Part shown: positions 27,872-36,487 of the stretch, in pieces | Layout of the letters: every line of letters starts with the position of its first letter | Numbering within the stretch: position 1 is the first letter of the stretch | Origin: Acinetobacter sp. HY1485 | GTDB taxonomy: Bacteria > Pseudomonadota > Gammaproteobacteria > Pseudomonadales > Moraxellaceae | Assembly: GCF_027568475.1 (NCBI RefSeq) | Contig: NZ_JANKZG010000014.1 | Coordinates: forward strand, 1 to 41,339 | Direction of reading: 5' to 3' | Length of the DNA: 41,339 nucleotides | Position numbers and translations under genes: made by a program | The notes under the pieces: generated by a model | Seen by the model: only the letters and a program-made list of their open reading frames with translations | Told to the model about the DNA's origin: nothing | Database searches by the model: none

Positions 27872-29251
27872 TTAAATACCTGTAAATCTCTTTTTTAATG
27901 CTGCAATGAGTTTTTGATGTAAGCCACCAAAACCACCGTTAGACATAATGACAACAGCATCACCTGCTTTCGCCTGTGTGGTAATGGTTGTAATAACATC
28001 TTCTAAAGTACGCTGAATTAAAGCGTGATTGGTTGCAGTATCCACAACAGGTTGCAAATCCCAGTCTAATCCTTCAGGTTGGTACCAAATAACATCGTCT
28101 GCTAAGCGTGCAGCATGCGCAAGCTCCGCTTTATAGCTTCCCATACGCATGGTATTAGAACGTGGTTCAATGACTGCCCATAAACGGCGTTCTCCTAAGC
28201 GTTTGCGTGCGCCGTCCAATGTGGTTTCAATGGCAGTAGGGTGGTGTGCAAAATCGTCATACACTTCAATGCCATTGACTGTATCAAGAAGCTCCATACG
28301 GCGTTTAACACCACCAAAGCAGGATAACGCATCACAAGCTGTTTGGATAGAAACACCTACGTGCTCAGCAGCGGCAATGGTCGCAAGTGCGTTGGCAACA
28401 CTATGTTGCCCTGTCATATTCCATTTTACTTCGGCAATCGTTTGACCATTTTGCTCTACACTAAAATGACTGCCATCTGCTTGGATAAGGCTTGCTGATA
28501 AGTGAGCTTGTGCATCAGGTGTTAAGCTTGTGCGAACCACAGGCGTCCAACATCCTTGCTCAAGAACGGTATCAATGTTGGTTTCTGTGATTGGGGCAAT
28601 AATTCTTCCCTGACTTGGAATAGTGCGCACAAGATGATGAAACTGTTTTTGAATTGCAGCTAAATCATCAAAAATATCAGCATGGTCAAATTCTAGGTTA
28701 TTTAAAATTGCTGTTTTAGGGTGGTAATGCACAAACTTAGAACGCTTATCAAAAAAAGCAGAATCATATTCATCGGCTTCTACAACAAAGTACTGCCCAC
28801 CGCCTAAACGTGCACTTTCTTTAAAGCCAAGAGGAACACCACCAATTAAAAAACCAGGGTTTAAGCCTGCTTGCTCTAAAACCCAAGCCAACATAGTGGT
28901 AGTGGTGGTTTTTCCGTGTGTACCTGCAACACCTAAAACATGCTTACCTTGTAATACATGATCAGCTAAAAATTGTGGACCCGATACATAAGCTAAACCT
29001 TCATCAAGCATATATTCAATGGCATCAATCCCACGTTTCATGGCATTACCCACAATCACAAGGTCGGGATGGGGCTGTAGATGGGTACGGTCAAAGCCCT
29101 GCATTAAGGTAATGCCTGCTTGTTCAAGTTGAGTAGACATGGGCGGATAAACATTTAAATCCGACCCTGTCACTTTGTGTCCTAAATCGCGGGCTAAAAG
29201 AGCCAAAGACCCCATAAACGTGCCACAGATACCTAAAATATGCAGATGCAT
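27872..29251 (-). CDS. mpl: UDP-N-acetylmuramate:tripeptide ligase Mpl
   Basis: Mur-ligase-family enzyme that attaches the recycled L-Ala-gamma-D-Glu-meso-DAP tripeptide to UDP-MurNAc. The N-terminal dinucleotide-like fold is MHLHILGICGTFMGSLA, the ATP-binding loop is GVAGTHGKTTTTTMLAW (about 108), and VEADEYDSAFFDKRSKF and YDDFAHHPTAI are typical Mpl/MurC motifs. At 459 residues it matches the E. coli protein. It lies upstream of the alx riboswitch in the same direction and is another peptidoglycan-recycling gene alongside anmK. Confidence 0.96.
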   Translation of the reverse strand: MHLHILGICGTFMGSLALLARDLGHKVTGSDLNVYPPMSTQLEQAGITLMQGFDRTHLQPHPDLVIVGNAMKRGIDAIEYMLDEGLAYVSGPQFLADHVLQGKHVLGVAGTHGKTTTTTMLAWVLEQAGLNPGFLIGGVPLGFKESARLGGGQYFVVEADEYDSAFFDKRSKFVHYHPKTAILNNLEFDHADIFDDLAAIQKQFHHLVRTIPSQGRIIAPITETNIDTVLEQGCWTPVVRTSLTPDAQAHLSASLIQADGSHFSVEQNGQTIAEVKWNMTGQHSVANALATIAAAEHVGVSIQTACDALSCFGGVKRRMELLDTVNGIEVYDDFAHHPTAIETTLDGARKRLGERRLWAVIEPRSNTMRMGSYKAELAHAARLADDVIWYQPEGLDWDLQPVVDTATNHALIQRTLEDVITTITTQAKAGDAVVIMSNGGFGGLHQKLIAALKKRFTGI

Positions 29252-29439
29252 GATGTGCCGACTCCAACGTTTTAACGCAATACATTTATTAAAATTTACG
29301 ACACCTTAACAAGGCTATTTTTGAAAAGATAGTAAAAAATAGTGACCAAATGCATGTACTTAATTTTGTTTAATCTGACTCATGCTATATTTATTTTAAT
29401 TACAAAATAAATTTAACCTCATTCGGTTTAAGGCGTGCT

Positions 29440-29787
29440 ATGTCTGCAAATTATCTTCCTTTTGTATTGCTCATCATTTCAAATTGTTTTATGACATTGG
29501 CATGGTACGGGCATTTAAAATTTTTACATAATGCGCCGTTATGGCAAGCCATTTTAATTGGTTGGCTGATTGCCTTGTTAGAATATGCCTTTATGATTCC
29601 TGCAACACGTATGTTGTCACAACATGGTTGGTCGCTTGGACAAATGAAAATTACGCAAGAAGTCATGACCTTGATTGTGTTTGTGCCATTTATGGTGTTT
29701 TTATTTAAACAGCCTTTTAAACTTGATTATTTATGGGCAATTTTTTGCTTAATGGGCTGTGTTTATTTTGTATTTAGAAGCCAATGA
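29440..29787 (+). CDS. DMT-superfamily small membrane protein (DUF486)
   Basis: A 115-residue inner-membrane protein with four hydrophobic segments, matching the DUF486 family of the drug/metabolite transporter superfamily: SNCFMTLAWYGHLKF, the conserved LEYAFMIPATR, and ITQEVMTLIVFVPFMVFLF are typical. No substrate is known. It is divergent from mpl. Confidence 0.88.
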   Translation: MSANYLPFVLLIISNCFMTLAWYGHLKFLHNAPLWQAILIGWLIALLEYAFMIPATRMLSQHGWSLGQMKITQEVMTLIVFVPFMVFLFKQPFKLDYLWAIFCLMGCVYFVFRSQ

Positions 29788-29844
29788 CACCACCTGTCCC
29801 AGCACTTAAGTAAACTCATTTTTTACTCAAAGATGTGTAATGAA

Positions 29845-30279
29845 ATGAAGCAAAGTATTGGATTTTTATTGGGTGGACTACTATCTATGTCAGCCTTGGC
29901 AAACTGTCCACCCCAAACAAAAACTATTTTTAAATGTACCACCACCAATCATAAAATATTACAGGTGTGTGATGTAGGAAAAACTATTCAATATTCATTG
30001 GCTAAAATAGGACAACCTGCCGAAATCAACTTAAATGTTGATCGCCATAAAGCGAAAAAATTTTAGTAGTAGGGCAATAGTGGCTCTAACTATATCATTA
30101 TTATTCCAAATAAAAATCATACGGTGTTTAGCGGTATTGATCGTGTGAATCAACAAGCACAATCGGGTGTGAGTGTCGAAATTAATCAACGTCTTGTTGC
30201 ACAAGTGATGTGTTTAAACACCAGTGATAGAATTGACCGTATTGAGGGTGTTCGCTTAGCTTCGGTAGATAAAAACTAA
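29845..30279 (+). pseudogene. Secreted protein gene interrupted by three tandem TAG codons
   Basis: An ATG at 29845 (also one at 29833) opens a signal peptide MKQSIGFLLGGLLSMSALA followed by a small protein with cysteines. The frame is broken at 30064-30072 by TAG TAG TAG. The same frame then continues for 68 codons (GNSGSNYIIIPNKNH ... RLASVDKN) to a TAA at 30277. Adding one T to the TTTT at 30061-30064 and removing one G from the following GGG would turn the stops into LVV and restore one frame of about 144 codons. It is therefore either a recent pseudogene or a local sequencing error. The family is not recognised. Confidence 0.7.
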
Positions 30280-30744
30280 ACAAGAAACAGCAATATACAA
30301 TCCAAAGCCAAAAGCTAAATGTGCAATCAAGCTGTTCAAAATACTGTTTAAAGGTTTTGGGGTCTTACATGCAAAAAAACCAAAACCTAAGGCAGGTTGC
30401 ATCATTAAAAAAGGAATAAGTGTAGTTAAGCTTGCAAACCCTAAAATATTTAAAATAGTGTACTGAAAAGCAAAATACAGGTTAAGTTGTAAATAGACAT
30501 AGCTAAAAAGAATACCAATCAAATAATGTACGGCCCATCCAAACCAAGTTTCACCATATTTAGGTGAAGTTGTCAAAATGGTGTTGTGTACCCAACGTCC
30601 ATCTTTAAAAGATAAAATCCAACGTCCTATAAGTGCATAATTTAAAGATTTAGTATTAAAAAAAGTTGCTCGTAACCAAGCAATGAAATCCATGACAGCT
30701 GTTGCCAATATTCCAATCCAAATACTATATAAAAATAAGTGCAT
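30256..30744 (-). CDS. DUF2938-family membrane protein
   Basis: A 162-residue inner-membrane protein with about four hydrophobic segments, resembling the DUF2938 family (IWIGILATAVMDFIAWLRA, GWAVHYLIGILFSYVY, MMQPALGFGFFACKTP). The function is unknown. Its 3' end overlaps the interrupted gene on the other strand by 24 bp. It is divergent from a MerR-type regulator gene, with a palindromic operator between them, so it is probably the regulator's target. Confidence 0.85.
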   Translation of the reverse strand: MHLFLYSIWIGILATAVMDFIAWLRATFFNTKSLNYALIGRWILSFKDGRWVHNTILTTSPKYGETWFGWAVHYLIGILFSYVYLQLNLYFAFQYTILNILGFASLTTLIPFLMMQPALGFGFFACKTPKPLNSILNSLIAHLAFGFGLYIAVSCLVFIYRS

Positions 30745-30785
30745 ATCATTGCCATCTTAAAGAATCTGTTAGATGATATTTTTCA

Positions 30786-30805
30786 ACTTCAAGTTAACTT
30801 TAAGT
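30786..30805. promoter_or_regulatory. Candidate MerR-type operator
   Basis: ACTTCAAGTTAACTTTAAGT is a near-perfect palindrome centred on GTTAAC, like SoxR/MerR-family operators. On the minus strand it directly follows TTGACT, giving a -35 with a long 19-bp spacer to AAAAAT, the usual geometry of MerR-activated promoters. It faces the DUF2938 gene and ends 11 bp before the regulator's own start codon. Confidence 0.6.
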
Positions 30806-30816
30806 CAAGGTGTTAT

Positions 30817-31206
30817 ATGCAAGAAATTGATATTGGTGATTTGGCAGATAGAGTGCAATGCTCAACGGCTACACTTCGTTTTTATGAGGAAAAAGGTTTA
30901 ATTAAATCTATAGGGCGTAAAGGATTAAGACGGCAATATTCAATAAATACGATTCATATTGTTGCTTTAATTAAATTGATGAAAAATGGTGGCTTATCTT
31001 TAAAGGATATTCAAAATATTTTTATAAAAGATCAAAAAATTAAAGTAAATCAAGATATTTTAGAGATAAAAATGAGTGAAATGGTATCAAAAGTCCAAAC
31101 ACTGCAACGTTCTTTAGAAGTGCTTAAGCATATTCAATCGTGTCCATATCCTGAACATATGGAATGTCCTGAGTTTCAAAAACTTATTTCAATTAAAAAT
31201 ACATAA
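30817..31206 (+). CDS. MerR-family transcriptional regulator
   Basis: A 129-residue regulator. The N-terminal winged helix reads IGDLADRVQCSTATLRFYEE followed by KGLIKSIGRKGLRRQYS, the MerR signature. A dimerisation helix follows, and the C-terminal segment has a cysteine pair in SCPYPEHMECPEF that could bind metal or sense redox. The frame is open from 30739, but the ATG at 30817 has AAGG seven bases upstream and begins the conserved domain. It is divergent from the DUF2938 gene and converges with the GNAT gene, overlapping its 3' end by 18 bp. The inducer is unknown. Confidence 0.88.
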   Translation: MQEIDIGDLADRVQCSTATLRFYEEKGLIKSIGRKGLRRQYSINTIHIVALIKLMKNGGLSLKDIQNIFIKDQKIKVNQDILEIKMSEMVSKVQTLQRSLEVLKHIQSCPYPEHMECPEFQKLISIKNT

Positions 31207-31680
31207 CTTTTGAGCCTGAGGCATACCTACATTGGCATGAATAGAGTACGGCGATTTGTAAGTTAATAGCCAGATCTTTGATAAAATTGAATAAGTTTTT
31301 GTCATGCAGAGAAAATAAATTCTGAATTCATCAATAGAATAATGAACAAAGGCATATTTTTCAGCATACTGTAATCGCTGTTTACCTATACCTTTATTTT
31401 GAAATTTTTGATGAGTGGTCAGCATACCGATATAACAATATATAGAATGAAACTTGAGGTAAACACAACTAATTAATTCATTATTAAATTGCATTACAAA
31501 TAAATCAGAACGCGCTGTCATCAATGCTTTAAGTTGATTGATATCAATTCTTTGACCTGTAACTAGGTCTGCTTCTGATGTCCAACCACGCAAAGTTTTG
31601 GAACGATAAGCCGTGTTAACTAATTCTAAGATATAAGGCAGATCGGTAGAGATGGCTTTTCTAAATTGATATGTATCCAT
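31189..31680 (-). CDS. GNAT acetyltransferase, apparently frame-damaged
   Basis: A GNAT-fold N-acetyltransferase: the acetyl-CoA loop QNKGIGK lies in the segment HQKFQNKGIGKQRLQYAEKY. The ATG at 31680 begins the domain (163 residues); an upstream frame to 31767 is unlikely. In the ORF the C-terminal stretch TYSILSKIWLLTY is unlike a GNAT, but the +1 frame over the same bases reads KLIQFYQRSGY, the family's conserved motif. The frame then returns for YKSPYSIHANVGMP. So it carries two opposite one-base indels, about +A at 31296-31300 and -T near 31265, or is a misread sequence. The substrate is unknown. Confidence 0.7.
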   Translation of the reverse strand: MDTYQFRKAISTDLPYILELVNTAYRSKTLRGWTSEADLVTGQRIDINQLKALMTARSDLFVMQFNNELISCVYLKFHSIYCYIGMLTTHQKFQNKGIGKQRLQYAEKYAFVHYSIDEFRIYFLCMTKTYSILSKIWLLTYKSPYSIHANVGMPQAQKLCIFN

Positions 31681-31871
31681 TACGTTTCTTTTAATTTTCA
31701 AAATAAAAATAAGGTCAAAGGTACAAGTGAAAACATCAATAAAATTCACTGTTTTTTGTCGAAACAAGTGTTAAAAATCAAGCTATAATGATGTAAAACT
31801 ATCCAAAATAAAGTGGATACTTAGTCTAGTGATGACACTTTATTTTACTTACAACTTTAGTGGAAATGCGA

Positions 31872-32387
31872 ATGAACACGGTTGCAGCACAGCAAGATCA
31901 ACCTTTGGTTGGAATTATAATGGGTTCCCAATCGGACTGGGCAACATTAGAACATACTGCAAATATGCTTAAACAATTAGGCGTTCCCTTTGAAGCAGAA
32001 GTGGTTTCTGCGCATCGTACACCAGATCGTTTATTTGAATATGCAGACACGGCGCGTGATCGTGGTATTCAAGTGATTATTGCAGGTGCAGGCGGTGCGG
32101 CACATTTACCAGGTATGTGTGCAGCAAAAACAGATTTACCTGTATTGGGTGTACCTGTTAAATCTTCTATTTTAAATGGCGTAGATTCATTGCTTTCAAT
32201 TGTACAAATGCCCGCAGGAATTGCAGTCGGTACGTTGGCAATTGGTCAGGCAGGTGCAACTAATGCGGCAATTATGGCAGCACAAATTTTAGGTTTAACA
32301 CGCCCTGAAATTGCACAAAACGTGACAAAATTCCGTGAAGCACAAACACATAAAGTTGCAAGTAATAATATTCCTGGACAAGCATAA
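31872..32387 (+). CDS. purE: N5-carboxyaminoimidazole ribonucleotide mutase
   Basis: Purine biosynthesis: converts N5-CAIR made by PurK into CAIR. The signature [10 protein letters not shown] is followed by [12 protein letters not shown] and [17 protein letters not shown] (31860) and ATG (31866) lie upstream in frame; the ATG at 31872 has GGA at the right distance and gives 171 residues (169 in E. coli). It is followed after 11 bp by purK. A TATAAT occurs at 31784-31789 upstream, without a clear -35. Confidence 0.96.
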   Translation: MNTVAAQQDQPLVGIIMGSQSDWATLEHTANMLKQLGVPFEAEVVSAHRTPDRLFEYADTARDRGIQVIIAGAGGAAHLPGMCAAKTDLPVLGVPVKSSILNGVDSLLSIVQMPAGIAVGTLAIGQAGATNAAIMAAQILGLTRPEIAQNVTKFREAQTHKVASNNIPGQA

Positions 32388-32398
32388 CTGAGGTAGAT

Positions 32399-33511
32399 AT
32401 GGATAAGACCATCGGTATATTAGGTGGTGGGCAGCTCGGACGCATGATGGCACAGGCGGCTTTACCCTTAAATATTCAATGCATATTTTTAGAAGATCAA
32501 GCCGATTGTCCTGCCTCGCAGTTAGGTCAAGTTTTTCCTCAAAATACTATTCAAGATTTTGCACAGCAAGCAGATGTATTTACCTTAGAGTTTGAAAATA
32601 CATCTGTAGAATCTACAGACTATCTTACACAAAACAAAGCTATGTTTCCGCCACGTTTGGCTTTAGCAACGGCGCAAAATCGCTTACTTGAAAAAAGTTT
32701 ATTTCAGCAATTAGATATTCCTGTTGCGCCATTTTGTGGTGTAGAAAGTTTAGATGAGTTAAAGCAAGCAGTAGAGCAACTTGGACTACCTATTGTGGTG
32801 AAAACTGCTATGGGTGGATACGATGGTAAAGGACAATTTGTGGTTAAGGATAAAACCCAAATTGATGAAGCATGGCGTGTACTGAGTTATGCCAAAACCT
32901 TAATTGCAGAAAGCTTTGTGAACTTTTCAAGAGAAGTGTCTATTATTGCTGTCAGAGGGCAAAATGGCGAAGTGAAAACGTGGTCACTTGCCGAAAATCA
33001 TCACCACCATGGGATCTTGTCGCATTCTATTGTGCCTGCCCCACAAAGTGATGATTTACAGCCAATAGCACAAGACTACATTACACGATTACTTAATCAT
33101 TTAGATTATGTAGGTGTACTCACGCTTGAGCTATTTGTCACTTCTGATGGTTTATATGCCAATGAGATTGCACCGCGTGTTCATAACTCAGGACACTGGA
33201 CAATTGAGGGTGCTGTTTGCTCGCAGTTTGAAAATCATATTCGTGCAGTTGCAGGTTTACCTTTAGGCTGTACAGACACAATCCGCCCAAACGTGATGGT
33301 CAATATTATTGGTGAGTATCCCGATAAAGCAAAAATTTTAGCGTTAGATTGTGTGCATTTGCATTTATACAATAAAGAAGAGCGAGAAGGACGCAAGATA
33401 GGACATCTTACAATTATGCCTAATCAAGCAGAAGAACGCTCTAATTTATGCCAACAATTAGCAACTCTTTTACCACAGCCTTTGGCTCTAACAGTAGATA
33501 TGAAGATTTAA
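32399..33511 (+). CDS. purK: N5-carboxyaminoimidazole ribonucleotide synthase
   Basis: ATP-grasp enzyme that carboxylates AIR with bicarbonate, feeding PurE. It starts GILGGGQLGRMMAQAA and has the ATP-grasp segments IVVKTAMGGYDGKGQ and FVNFSREVSIIAVRG, plus NEIAPRVHNSGHWTIEG. Length is 370 residues. GAGG precedes the ATG. It is the second gene of the purEK operon and is followed by a strong terminator. Confidence 0.96.
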   Translation: MDKTIGILGGGQLGRMMAQAALPLNIQCIFLEDQADCPASQLGQVFPQNTIQDFAQQADVFTLEFENTSVESTDYLTQNKAMFPPRLALATAQNRLLEKSLFQQLDIPVAPFCGVESLDELKQAVEQLGLPIVVKTAMGGYDGKGQFVVKDKTQIDEAWRVLSYAKTLIAESFVNFSREVSIIAVRGQNGEVKTWSLAENHHHHGILSHSIVPAPQSDDLQPIAQDYITRLLNHLDYVGVLTLELFVTSDGLYANEIAPRVHNSGHWTIEGAVCSQFENHIRAVAGLPLGCTDTIRPNVMVNIIGEYPDKAKILALDCVHLHLYNKEEREGRKIGHLTIMPNQAEERSNLCQQLATLLPQPLALTVDMKI

Positions 33512-33524
33512 TCTAAGTTTCTAT

Positions 33525-33559
33525 AAAAAAGCAGATAGTTTTAGCTATCTGCTTTTTTT
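33525..33559 (+). terminator. purEK terminator
   Basis: GCAGATAG (33531-33538) pairs with CTATCTGC (33545-33552), with an A-run upstream and seven T downstream. Confidence 0.85.
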
Positions 33560-34290
33560 ATGGCTTGTGGATAAGCCTGATGAATAAATTGTGGATAAAT
33601 CTTATAAAATTAGGTAAAAAACTTTGAATTTAAAAATAGAAATTTAAATTTAAAACAATTAAACGCTAGGATATATCGTAAGAATAGTTTTGGATATGAT
33701 AAAAATATTTCAAGGCAAGAGCTAAACGCTCTTAGCTCTTATTATTTAAGTTCATAAATTTTCTTTACTCTATTGGCTTGATAACTAACCTGAATCACTT
33801 ATTAAATATTTTGACTAAAGCAATAGGCTTTACTTTATCTAAAACATTATTTAGATGATTTTTAAAAGAAATCTATACCCATACTTTGTTTTCATCATTC
33901 AAAATTAAAATTACTTCCTCTAGAGTTAATAAAAGAATTTGAAGTTATGTTTCAAAGAGGAAATCTTAAAATGAGATACATATAATTTCAAATCTATTCA
34001 ACTGTATAAATTACTGTTTTATCTATATTTAAAGTATTTTTTATCGCCTAATTTACAAAAATTCAAGATTAAGTAAATGAAAAGGATATTCTTGATATCA
34101 TAATTTTTTAAAACTATTTTTGAATGGCTAATATCTGAAGAATGCTTTGAATAGAGAAATATACCATCCGTAGCTATATACAAACTATTTTTTAAATTCA
34201 AAACAAGAATAGTCTATTTAAATTTAAAACTTTGCATTAAATTAATCAGTAAATGATATCAACCAACACCTAGCTAAATGGTTTCTAAAA
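33560..34290. other. Gene-free AT-rich spacer with two DnaA boxes
   Basis: About 730 bp without a credible gene. It holds two perfect direct DnaA boxes TGTGGATAA (33566-33574 and 33590-33598) and one perfect hairpin, AAGAGCTAA with TTAGCTCTT (33717-33740), that has no T-run. A 60-codon frame on the minus strand at 34019-34201 has no coding character. The rest is AT-rich drift. Confidence 0.6.
33566..33598 (-). other. Paired DnaA boxes
   Basis: Two perfect TGTGGATAA boxes in direct repeat, with starts 24 bp apart, lie just downstream of the purEK terminator, 18 kb from oriC and outside any gene. They may titrate DnaA or be chance. Confidence 0.6.
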
Positions 34291-35601
34291 ATGAAAAAAT
34301 ATCTTGTTATCTGTGTCAGTCTAATTTTATCTGCATGTGCAACGTCAGAAGTGAAAGTTGTAGAAACAAAAAAATTAACACCTGTTACGCCTCCACCCTT
34401 GCCAACGCAGTTACCCACATCTGTGCCTAAGTTATCCACACCTACACCTAGATTACCCACAATAGCTGATAGTAACTTTAAAAGTTGTTTAATCAATTTG
34501 CGTGCATCTGCCTTAAGTGCAGGTGTTAATCCAAATACTTATGATCAGTACACACAAAATTTAGCACCTGATTACTCTATTTTAGAAAAATTAGACTATC
34601 AGCCTGAATTTTCTACGCCTATTTGGGACTATTTATCTGGTCTAGTAGATGAAGAGCGTATTCAAACTGGGCGCCAAAAACTATTACAGTACCAAAATGA
34701 ATTGGTACGTATTTCCCAAATATATGGTGTACCTGCTCAAACGGTGGTTGCAGTTTGGGGCGTAGAAAGTAACTTCGGCACAATTGGAGGAAAATACCCA
34801 CTTCTACAAGCACTTGGTACGCTCAGTTGTGAGGGGCGTCGTCAAAGCTATTTCCGTACAGAGTTTTTTGCCACAATGAGAATTTTACAACGTGGGGATT
34901 TAACGCAACAACAAATGGTAGGTTCATGGGCAGGCGCCTTTGGACAAACACAATTTATGCCATCAACTTATGAGCGTTTAGCTGTCGATTTTGATGGCGA
35001 TGGGCGTCGTGATTTAGTTTCGAGTGCACCTGATGCATTAGCTTCAACGGCAAATTTTCTAAAAAAAGCAGGTTGGCAAACAGGAATGCCATGGGGCTTT
35101 GAAGTAAAGATTCCACAAGGAATGTCTATAGCAGGCGAAAGTCGAAAAAATAAAAAGCCACTTTCAACATGGATTAGTAAAGGTTTAAAACGTGTAGATG
35201 GTGCGCCAATACTACAAGGAAATTTAACTGAATCATCTATGGCAGGGTTGATGTCACCTGCAGGTGCAAATGGTCCTGTATTTTTAGTTTTTAAAAATTT
35301 CGATGCAATTTATGGCTATAATGCTGCCGAAAGTTATGCACTGGCTATTGCACATTTATCAGATCGTTTAGAAGGTAAGCCTGCATTTCAAACTGCTTGG
35401 CCAACGGATGATGTAGGGACTTCTCGAGCAGAACGTCGTCAAATTCAAAATTATTTATTGGCAAAAGGCTATGACATTGGTGCAGCAGATGGCTTGATCG
35501 GTGATAAAACACGTCAGGCAATTAAGAATGAACAAATGAAAATGGGGCTTGCACCAACAGGGCGCGCAGGTCAGTTATTTTTAAATGCAATTAAGCGTTA
35601 A
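34291..35601 (+). CDS. Lytic murein transglycosylase, MltB type
   Basis: Outer-membrane lipoprotein that cleaves glycan strands to give 1,6-anhydro-MurNAc ends, the substrate source for AnmK. The lipobox is LSAC (Cys16), followed by a Thr/Pro-rich linker (30-58). The SLT_2 catalytic domain has Glu159 in VWGVESNFG, then WAGAFGQTQFMPSTY and DFDGDGRRDL. A C-terminal peptidoglycan-binding domain (about 375-436) contains LAKGYDIGAADGLIGDKTRQ. Length is 436 residues. A DnaA box (34432-34440) falls in the DNA coding the linker. The start ATG has no strong ribosome-binding site. Confidence 0.92.
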   Translation: MKKYLVICVSLILSACATSEVKVVETKKLTPVTPPPLPTQLPTSVPKLSTPTPRLPTIADSNFKSCLINLRASALSAGVNPNTYDQYTQNLAPDYSILEKLDYQPEFSTPIWDYLSGLVDEERIQTGRQKLLQYQNELVRISQIYGVPAQTVVAVWGVESNFGTIGGKYPLLQALGTLSCEGRRQSYFRTEFFATMRILQRGDLTQQQMVGSWAGAFGQTQFMPSTYERLAVDFDGDGRRDLVSSAPDALASTANFLKKAGWQTGMPWGFEVKIPQGMSIAGESRKNKKPLSTWISKGLKRVDGAPILQGNLTESSMAGLMSPAGANGPVFLVFKNFDAIYGYNAAESYALAIAHLSDRLEGKPAFQTAWPTDDVGTSRAERRQIQNYLLAKGYDIGAADGLIGDKTRQAIKNEQMKMGLAPTGRAGQLFLNAIKR

Positions 35602-35603
35602 AT

Positions 35604-35637
35604 AAAAAAAGCCTCAGCTAAAACTGAGGCTTTTTTC
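35604..35637. terminator. Bidirectional terminator
   Basis: GCCTCAG (35611-35617) pairs with CTGAGGC (35624-35630), with an A-run on one side and a T-run on the other. It separates the transglycosylase gene and the convergent hypothetical gene. Confidence 0.85.
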
Positions 35638-36012
35638 TTAAAAGTTTGCGCGATCAATTTTGGCGGCATCTAACATATCAAAAATGACTTGGGTAACATC
35701 ATAAGATAGATCACGGTCGTTAAAAATTTCATGTGCCGTAATGGTAATATCCGTCTCGCTAGGTAATTCTTTTTGTTCTTCTTCAATTAAAAATTCAATC
35801 GGCATCAATGTATGGTAAATTTTTAATGAGGTTAGGTCTTCGTATTTAATATTCTCATCTTCTAACTCAATCATTTCTTTATTAAAAGCAGGTAATAAAA
35901 GAGAATGTAGATAAGATGTTAAGTTTTCTATATTAAATAATTCAATATCTCGTTTTTCTTCAATTTTACTAATATGGTCGTTGGCTTCAATAATAATATG
36001 ATAAAAGCTCAC
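35638..36012 (-). CDS. Acidic hypothetical protein
   Basis: A 124-residue acidic cytoplasmic protein without signal peptide or membrane segments. Glu/Asp-rich stretches (ELEDENIKYEDL, IEEEQKELPSETD) alternate with short hydrophobic segments. The frame is open from a TTG at 36024, but a perfect GGAG sits six bases before the GTG at 36012, so translation most likely starts there (GTG AGC TTT). I recognise no family. It lies downstream of the Nudix gene in the same direction with a 55-60 bp gap, so it could be cotranscribed with it. Confidence 0.7.
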   Translation of the reverse strand: MSFYHIIIEANDHISKIEEKRDIELFNIENLTSYLHSLLLPAFNKEMIELEDENIKYEDLTSLKIYHTLMPIEFLIEEEQKELPSETDITITAHEIFNDRDLSYDVTQVIFDMLDAAKIDRANF

Positions 36013-36079
36013 ATAGATCTCCAAACAGACAAGTTATAGGTCTAAAAATAGCATAAAAATGAATATGATCAGTTGATGC

Positions 36080-36487
36080 TTACAAATGTTTAATTAAAGG
36101 AAGTACAAACTGTTCTGTAAGCGGTGCTAAAGGTAAATTTTGTATATTGTCGGCATCAATCCATTGAATATCTGCAATTTCCGCACAGGCTCGTGGCTCA
36201 CCAAATAATTCAACATAAAACAAGTAAGCTTTTAATTTAAAGTTGGCTTCATTGGCTGCTTGTGTTTCGATACATCCAAAATCTTTTAAGATGTTTGCTT
36301 TTACTAAAATTTCTTCTTCAATTTCTCTAAGTAGACTTTGTTGAGGTGTTTCGTTTGCTTCTAGCTTTCCACCAATTTGCATATAAAATTCGGTATTTCT
36401 TTTTCTGGCAACCAGTATTTTTTTTTGATCATTTAAAATAATAGCGGCTGATACTGTAATTACTTTATTTTCCCAATCTATGCTCAC
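36080..36487 (-). CDS. Nudix hydrolase
   Basis: A 135-residue Nudix-family protein that probably hydrolyses a nucleoside diphosphate derivative. The Nudix box runs from Gly40 through Glu46 to REIEEEI (54-60); the usual final Gly of the box is Leu. The metal-binding glutamates are present. The start is GTG at 36487 with GGAG seven bases before it. The substrate cannot be told from sequence; MutT-like oxidised-nucleotide cleaning is one option. Confidence 0.88.
   Translation of the reverse strand: MSIDWENKVITVSAAIILNDQKKILVARKRNTEFYMQIGGKLEANETPQQSLLREIEEEILVKANILKDFGCIETQAANEANFKLKAYLFYVELFGEPRACAEIADIQWIDADNIQNLPLAPLTEQFVLPLIKHL

Noticed and set aside
34019..34201. 60-codon minus-strand frame in the AT-rich spacer
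   Set aside because: No ribosome-binding site, AT-driven composition (Ile, Tyr, Lys, Asn) and no coding character.
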